From Desulfovibrio intestinalis (GTDB taxonomy: Bacteria; Desulfobacterota; Desulfovibrionia; Desulfovibrionales; Desulfovibrionaceae), in assembly GCF_014202345.1 (NCBI RefSeq), contig NZ_JACHGO010000007.1, forward strand, positions 124,001 through 188,000: a DNA stretch of 64,000 nucleotides, read 5' to 3'. The position numbers and the translations under genes are program-made. The notes below the pieces were generated by a model, which was not told where the DNA came from, made no database searches, and was given only the letters and a program-made list of their open reading frames with translations. Below, piece after piece: positions 60,901-64,000 of the stretch. Position 1 is the first letter of the stretch. Every line of letters starts with the position of its first letter.

Positions 60901-63900
60901 ACCCGCCTGCTGTTTCAAGGTCACAGTGTCATCCTGAGAAATCACATACGGAGCGTCATTGGTCCCCTTGACGGTGATGGTAATAGTGGACTCTTCGCCC
61001 TTGCCATTCCTGACAGTAAATACCTGCTTGATCTGATCGTTCGCCGTCAGTTCCTGCACTGCCCTGCTGTCATTGTTAAGCGTATAGGTATACTCCCCAT
61101 TGGGCAGCAGGGTAACGGTGCCGTAGTCGGTAACAATGCTTCTGGCGCTGAGGCCCGTTTCTACATTGCCGCCTTGCGTATATCCTGTAAGGCGCAGGTC
61201 CAGGTCCGTGCCATCGCCCATATCGCCAGCAGCATTGAGGGTTTTGTCTTCCTGCACTTCTGATTCGCGCCCGGTCAGCGCCATAGCGTCGCCGCCCGTG
61301 CCGCCGCCTGTACCGCCGCCCGGAATGGGTTTGGCTGTAATGACCACGGGGATGGTTTTATCGGCCACGGCATTGTGCGGGTCGCGCACATAGATTTCAA
61401 ACTTTTCAGTTACGGACGAACTGACATTCTCGTCCAGCACATAGGTGTAGTTGCCATCAGGCTGAACAATCAAAGTTCCGTACTCGCCCTTGTAGCTCTG
61501 CACCACGTTGCCAGCCTTATCCACAAAGAAGAACTTCAGACTGGCATGGGAGTCATCAACATCGGTGGCATATTTGGACACATCGCCCGTGGCGGGGATG
61601 AGCGCAGTAGCGGAGTTGGCAATGCCTTCGCCTGTAAACGTACTTGGAGCATGGTCGGCAATGAGCTTTTCCAGAGCGCTTTGAGCGGCCGGATCAGCAG
61701 AAATGCCCTGGAGCATTTTGTTTGCTATTGATGCATTATATATCGTTACATCTTTCAGCCAAGAATTCATGTCGTTAGAATTATAGATATCAACAAGATC
61801 AAACCGACCATTAACGGCCTTTACAAGCCAACTGGACGGGTCAAACCCAGGATAACCACCATGACTGGCTCTGTAATCAGCCTGCTTATGGGCTTCTGCA
61901 ACAATAAATTGCTCAAAAACTGAGGATGTCCAGTCAATTTTACTGACATCAGCAACTGTAGCAGATTCCTTGGCAACCATGCTATCTTTCAGCGCCTTGG
62001 AAGCTTCGGAGTCCGCACGGATGGCATCTAAAATTATGTTGCCTTTCGCCTCACTATACCAAGTGTCCTTCATACCTATCCAGTTCGCAATATCCGTCTG
62101 GCTGTAGGCTCCACTAATAAGCCAATAGGGAGGGTCCTCAGGAGCCATAGCCTTGAGGGCCTTTATGAGCCAACTGTCCGAGTCAAACTGATGGTGACTC
62201 TTATTGTAGGCAATCTGCTCCAGAGCCTCTTTTTGGATAAAGTCGCCCAGAATCATAGACCGCCAACTGATTGTGCTGATATCAACATCCGCACTGATTG
62301 TGGGCAAACCACTTACTACCGGGGCATCGTTGGTTCCATTGATGGTGATGACCAGATTCTGGGTGATATCCGCGCCAGTAGTCTCGTGTTCAAGGGTTAC
62401 AGGGATGGTGACGGTTATGGACTGCCCAGCCTGAAGGGAATCATAGGCTGTGTTATCCGTCGCACTTTTTTCGAAAGCGTAGTTGCCGTCGCTGTCTACA
62501 GTTATGGTGCCATAGCCTTTGACAGTGTAGCTATGCCCATCCGCGCTACGCTCGATCTCTGGCGTTGAGGGCTTGTCGCCGTCGGAGCTGGCCGAGACCT
62601 TGGCCTCGCCATACCTGTAATCATTGGCCTTATACGTATCGCTCGTGTCGGGGTCGTGCCAGTCGAGCTTACCGCTCATGCCACCGCTGTTCACGGTTTC
62701 ATTGGCGCCCAGTTTTTCCGTATCGCCCTGCCAGTGCAGGATGCCCTTCACGTTGCCCGCAACGCCGTCTTCCGTAATGGTCAGGCTGTTATTGGTCAAA
62801 CTGCCCGCGTTATCTTGCCCGTTGATGGTAATTTCAATGGGCTTGATCTCGGAATAGGCACCGTTAGCATCCTTCACGCGCACATAGAAGACATCGGTAA
62901 CAGAACTGCCCTCGGCAAGGTGTGTAAGGTCTACCGTGCGTTCGTATTTGTATTCGCCCGTGGCCTGATCGAGGGTCAGACGGCCATACGTGCCCTGTAT
63001 GACAGGACTGTCGCTGTTAAGGTTGAACAGCTTTTCATCGTTAAGATTGCCGTCAGTCTTGAGCCCTGCAATCTGTTCTGCTGTCAAAGCATCCGTTGCC
63101 GTCACCAGCGAGAAGGTAAAGCCCTTGGACACGGCTTCGTAGTTATCTGCACCGCTCTTATGGCCGACGCCCTGCTCAAAATCGGCGACCTCAACCCGGC
63201 CCACCAGATTATTGCCAGTGGTGTTTTCAGTAATTTCGATATGGCCGCCCTTGAGGCTGTCCACATCAATGGTGGGTCTGTCGTTAGCGCCAGTGATGGT
63301 GACTTTGACCGGAGCTTCAGACACGACCTTGTCCGCGACGGTATCCTTGATGAGCACCGAAAAACCATCAGTGGTCTTGTCACCAAGGTTCATCTTCTGC
63401 ACATCTTCGTTCGTATTGTCCACGGTGTATTCGTACTTGAAGCCACCAGCGGAATCGCGCGTGATGGACAGAGAGCCCAAATCCATCTTGATAGTAACGG
63501 TGTTACCGTTCTTGGCTTCAGCGTCGGCCATCAGCTTGTTAAGATCATGTTCCTCTGCGCCGACCTTGATGACGTAGTGCAGCTTTGTGCCTTCAGTATT
63601 CGGGGGACTGTTCAGCTCCGCCTGATCCTTGGCATCGGTATCTGTGGCATGGATACGCCCACTGGCTGTGGGAACGCCTTCGCTGCCGTCCTTGTATTCT
63701 CTGGCGTCGACATCACTCACTGTACTCTTGGGCTTCACGCCGGATTCAATGAGCTTGAGATCCTGGTTCAACGCTTTCGTGTCAATAAAGGTGGGATCGT
63801 CGCCGCCCCTGATGGTCAAGGTGACATCTCCGCCCTGCGTATCATACGCGCCCTTGGGATCACGCACTGCGACCTTGAAGGATATATCCCTGGTATCCGT

Positions 63901-64000
63901 TTCACCCATAGCCTTGACTGTGGGGGAATTGTTATTCAGCGTAAAGGTATAGGTTCCCTTGTCGCTGTTGCTGCTCATATTCAGCTCGCCAAGGTAATCT
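57952..64000 (-). CDS. Giant VCBS/RTX-type adhesin, N-terminus beyond window
   Basis: The frame is open past the Met at 63978 to the window edge, so this is the C-terminal part (over 2,000 residues) of a larger secreted surface protein. It has about ten VCBS/cadherin-like Ig-type repeats, each ending in a variant of TITGANDAP and carrying YTFTLN or YSYSL-type strands. A duplicated helical insert (about residues 567-777) interrupts them. Nine-residue RTX calcium-binding repeats ([20 protein letters not shown] type) cluster near residue 1805-1890, followed by a C-terminal tail suited to type I secretion. No LapB/C/E-type exporter or LapG-like protease is encoded in the window. It resembles LapA-like biofilm adhesins. 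Confidence 0.9.
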   Translation of the reverse strand, partial: DYLGELNMSSNSDKGTYTFTLNNNSPTVKAMGETDTRDISFKVAVRDPKGAYDTQGGDVTLTIRGGDDPTFIDTKALNQDLKLIESGVKPKSTVSDVDAREYKDGSEGVPTASGRIHATDTDAKDQAELNSPPNTEGTKLHYVIKVGAEEHDLNKLMADAEAKNGNTVTIKMDLGSLSITRDSAGGFKYEYTVDNTNEDVQKMNLGDKTTDGFSVLIKDTVADKVVSEAPVKVTITGANDRPTIDVDSLKGGHIEITENTTGNNLVGRVEVADFEQGVGHKSGADNYEAVSKGFTFSLVTATDALTAEQIAGLKTDGNLNDEKLFNLNSDSPVIQGTYGRLTLDQATGEYKYERTVDLTHLAEGSSVTDVFYVRVKDANGAYSEIKPIEITINGQDNAGSLTNNSLTITEDGVAGNVKGILHWQGDTEKLGANETVNSGGMSGKLDWHDPDTSDTYKANDYRYGEAKVSASSDGDKPSTPEIERSADGHSYTVKGYGTITVDSDGNYAFEKSATDNTAYDSLQAGQSITVTIPVTLEHETTGADITQNLVITINGTNDAPVVSGLPTISADVDISTISWRSMILGDFIQKEALEQIAYNKSHHQFDSDSWLIKALKAMAPEDPPYWLISGAYSQTDIANWIGMKDTWYSEAKGNIILDAIRADSEASKALKDSMVAKESATVADVSKIDWTSSVFEQFIVAEAHKQADYRASHGGYPGFDPSSWLVKAVNGRFDLVDIYNSNDMNSWLKDVTIYNASIANKMLQGISADPAAQSALEKLIADHAPSTFTGEGIANSATALIPATGDVSKYATDVDDSHASLKFFFVDKAGNVVQSYKGEYGTLIVQPDGNYTYVLDENVSSSVTEKFEIYVRDPHNAVADKTIPVVITAKPIPGGGTGGGTGGDAMALTGRESEVQEDKTLNAAGDMGDGTDLDLRLTGYTQGGNVETGLSARSIVTDYGTVTLLPNGEYTYTLNNDSRAVQELTANDQIKQVFTVRNGKGEESTITITVKGTNDAPYVISQDDTVTLKQQAGGVWEHTDPAGSFKVADIDAGETDKLTPSAGKNLTDNGDGTYTVVGEKGGVFTITKGADGKFDYTYAAPKDADSTNYSGVVEDTAKLTLSNGATSDDKVTVDLKARLDYANDAPTLTGADGKIMLAEGSAHTVVEDGGAQMVVTGKVVGADPDVASDGVTRDGLSYTIIGSATGMQDYIDKESGEKLGTLIMGKDGSYEFHLNTSSSTVQALGDGETKDISFTIQVSDGHDGKATAELPITITGTNDAPVISLHNADGSGAAGSGALRDLTHSDFGTDYTVGGKLEFKDVDSKDEVNLSLGGKVDGHDLRAVDGSDSDHTHLDIWAVKDGSGWKQCAPGTEGAVKMGHMELENAGGSNSGSAKYSFVGDVDSLALINKGEKLDITVSINADDQSGTDNSSASADFTVSITGTNSIPTITTAPVDTSITDDGKTYTTSGTIVAADADGDNLTYSVQGSGLTHVENGKYVVNGYGTLTIDNDGKYSFELNDDGKEKLKSLGLNEDGSPQTEHIGTFTVVVKDAVGAMATQELKLGLVGANDAPVIDTATYAVDASAGQSGGCLTFHDFDETDHLSLSLKYEGKEYAITNGDHINVAALGVFTFTENAHGDWSYEFTPDASLSGAIRAGEVGNQTFGLSLGVNDGHAATVYHDLNVNILGTNQEPVLLSVGPDGFHAWSGTLATDADSSVLHFSAVGDKELDFGTLHVGADGEYSYSLHTDEASIAKMGAAYQEYGVLKETFSFTVTDNAEHGNPVTGDLHLNINVHDWDGHGGKLIFGTEADASGNGGHDTLGGDAGSDIIYGGSGNDHISGGAGDDILYGGRGDDALYGNAGNDHLYGGDGNDFLDGGEGSNHLYGGSGNDIFVFHANDVIFGGSVASDGTVVDDSIDVLLVATADMGAFADSKNATGVEVVICGDDVSCLTNLKALAEIGVTINDTDKSVTLSHDWHQSADSNVWSNGDYSISTHSDDDAVAKATIQMATTNG
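58310..58560 (-). other. RTX nonapeptide repeat block in adhesin gene
   Basis: About eight tandem GGxGxDxLx-type repeats ([27 protein letters not shown] and so on), the calcium-binding beta-roll used for folding after type I secretion. Confidence 0.85.
61650..62286 (-). other. Tandem-duplicated helical insert inside the adhesin
   Basis: Two ~100-residue copies, the first from about 62280 to 61970 and the second to about 61650. Aligned features: [VI]S[TK]I[DS]W near the start, a conserved [12 protein letters not shown] against [12 protein letters not shown], and a helical end ([13 protein letters not shown] against [13 protein letters not shown]). It is visibly AT-richer than the repeats on both sides. 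It does not resemble VCBS, Ig or RTX units. Confidence 0.65.

Overview
The window looks like chromosome of a sulfate-reducing deltaproteobacterium of the Desulfovibrio type. The evidence is a complete siroheme-dependent (alternative) heme branch (AhbC, HemB, AhbD and one siroheme decarboxylase subunit), a long single-chain pyruvate:ferredoxin oxidoreductase followed by phosphotransacetylase and acetate kinase, strong Shine-Dalgarno sites, and GC-rich codon use with AT-rich intergenic gaps. No rRNA, tRNA, insertion sequence, integrase or CRISPR array was seen. This is mostly core genome, with a large surface adhesin at the right end.

Layout, left to right. 1-2343: 3' part of a PHP-domain CehA/McbA-type metallohydrolase. 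2640-5785: two tandem paralogous PAS-PAS-GGDEF diguanylate cyclases, both leftward. 6253-10301: a leftward four-gene set (lysozyme-like protein, GT9 glycosyltransferase with a helical tail, a hypothetical, a FliT-like small helical protein) behind a sigma-54-like site, so probably flagellum-linked. 10901-11569: an orphan exported protein. 11834-17764: a complete RND efflux system (adaptor, HAE1 pump, outer-membrane factor). 17765-18810: about 1 kb without an intact gene but with an inverted repeat and a possible decayed gene. 18811-22195: topA overlapping an XdhC/CoxI-family gene. 22498-24145: two TraT-like lipoproteins. 25304-32405: por, pta, ackA for pyruvate to acetate plus ATP. 32605-36561: NFACT/RqcH-like protein, DksA, and a PP-loop tRNA-thiolation-like protein, all leftward.

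37036-45534: recA, alaS, then the heme genes ahbC, hemB, ahbD and ahbA/B. 46188-48341: a Cache-HAMP chemoreceptor preceded by three copies of a 14-bp palindrome. 49116-50261: a D,D-carboxypeptidase with a lysine-rich tail. 50598-54254: leftward ComM/YifB, signal peptidase I and an NCS2 purine permease. 54974-56033: cysE overlapping a tiny lipoprotein gene. 56234-57776: a 61-residue protein and a D-2-hydroxyacid dehydrogenase. 57952-64000: the C-terminal 2,000 residues of a giant VCBS/RTX adhesin, leftward and cut by the window edge.

How they fit: PFOR, Pta and AckA carry lactate/pyruvate carbon to acetate with substrate-level ATP; Ahb proteins supply heme for the cytochromes of sulfate respiration; the diguanylate cyclases, flagellum-linked genes, chemoreceptor and adhesin all point to control of the motile/sessile switch, though their linkage here is only proximity. 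Intergenic gaps carry a dispersed palindromic repeat of about 145 bp (full copies 2358-2502 and 44805-44952, partial or inverted copies elsewhere) and a set of related GCGGCC-core hairpin terminators. The best candidates for undescribed biology are a duplicated ~100-residue helical insert inside the adhesin, the TGACA-N4-TGTCA site cluster before the chemoreceptor, and the dispersed repeat family.
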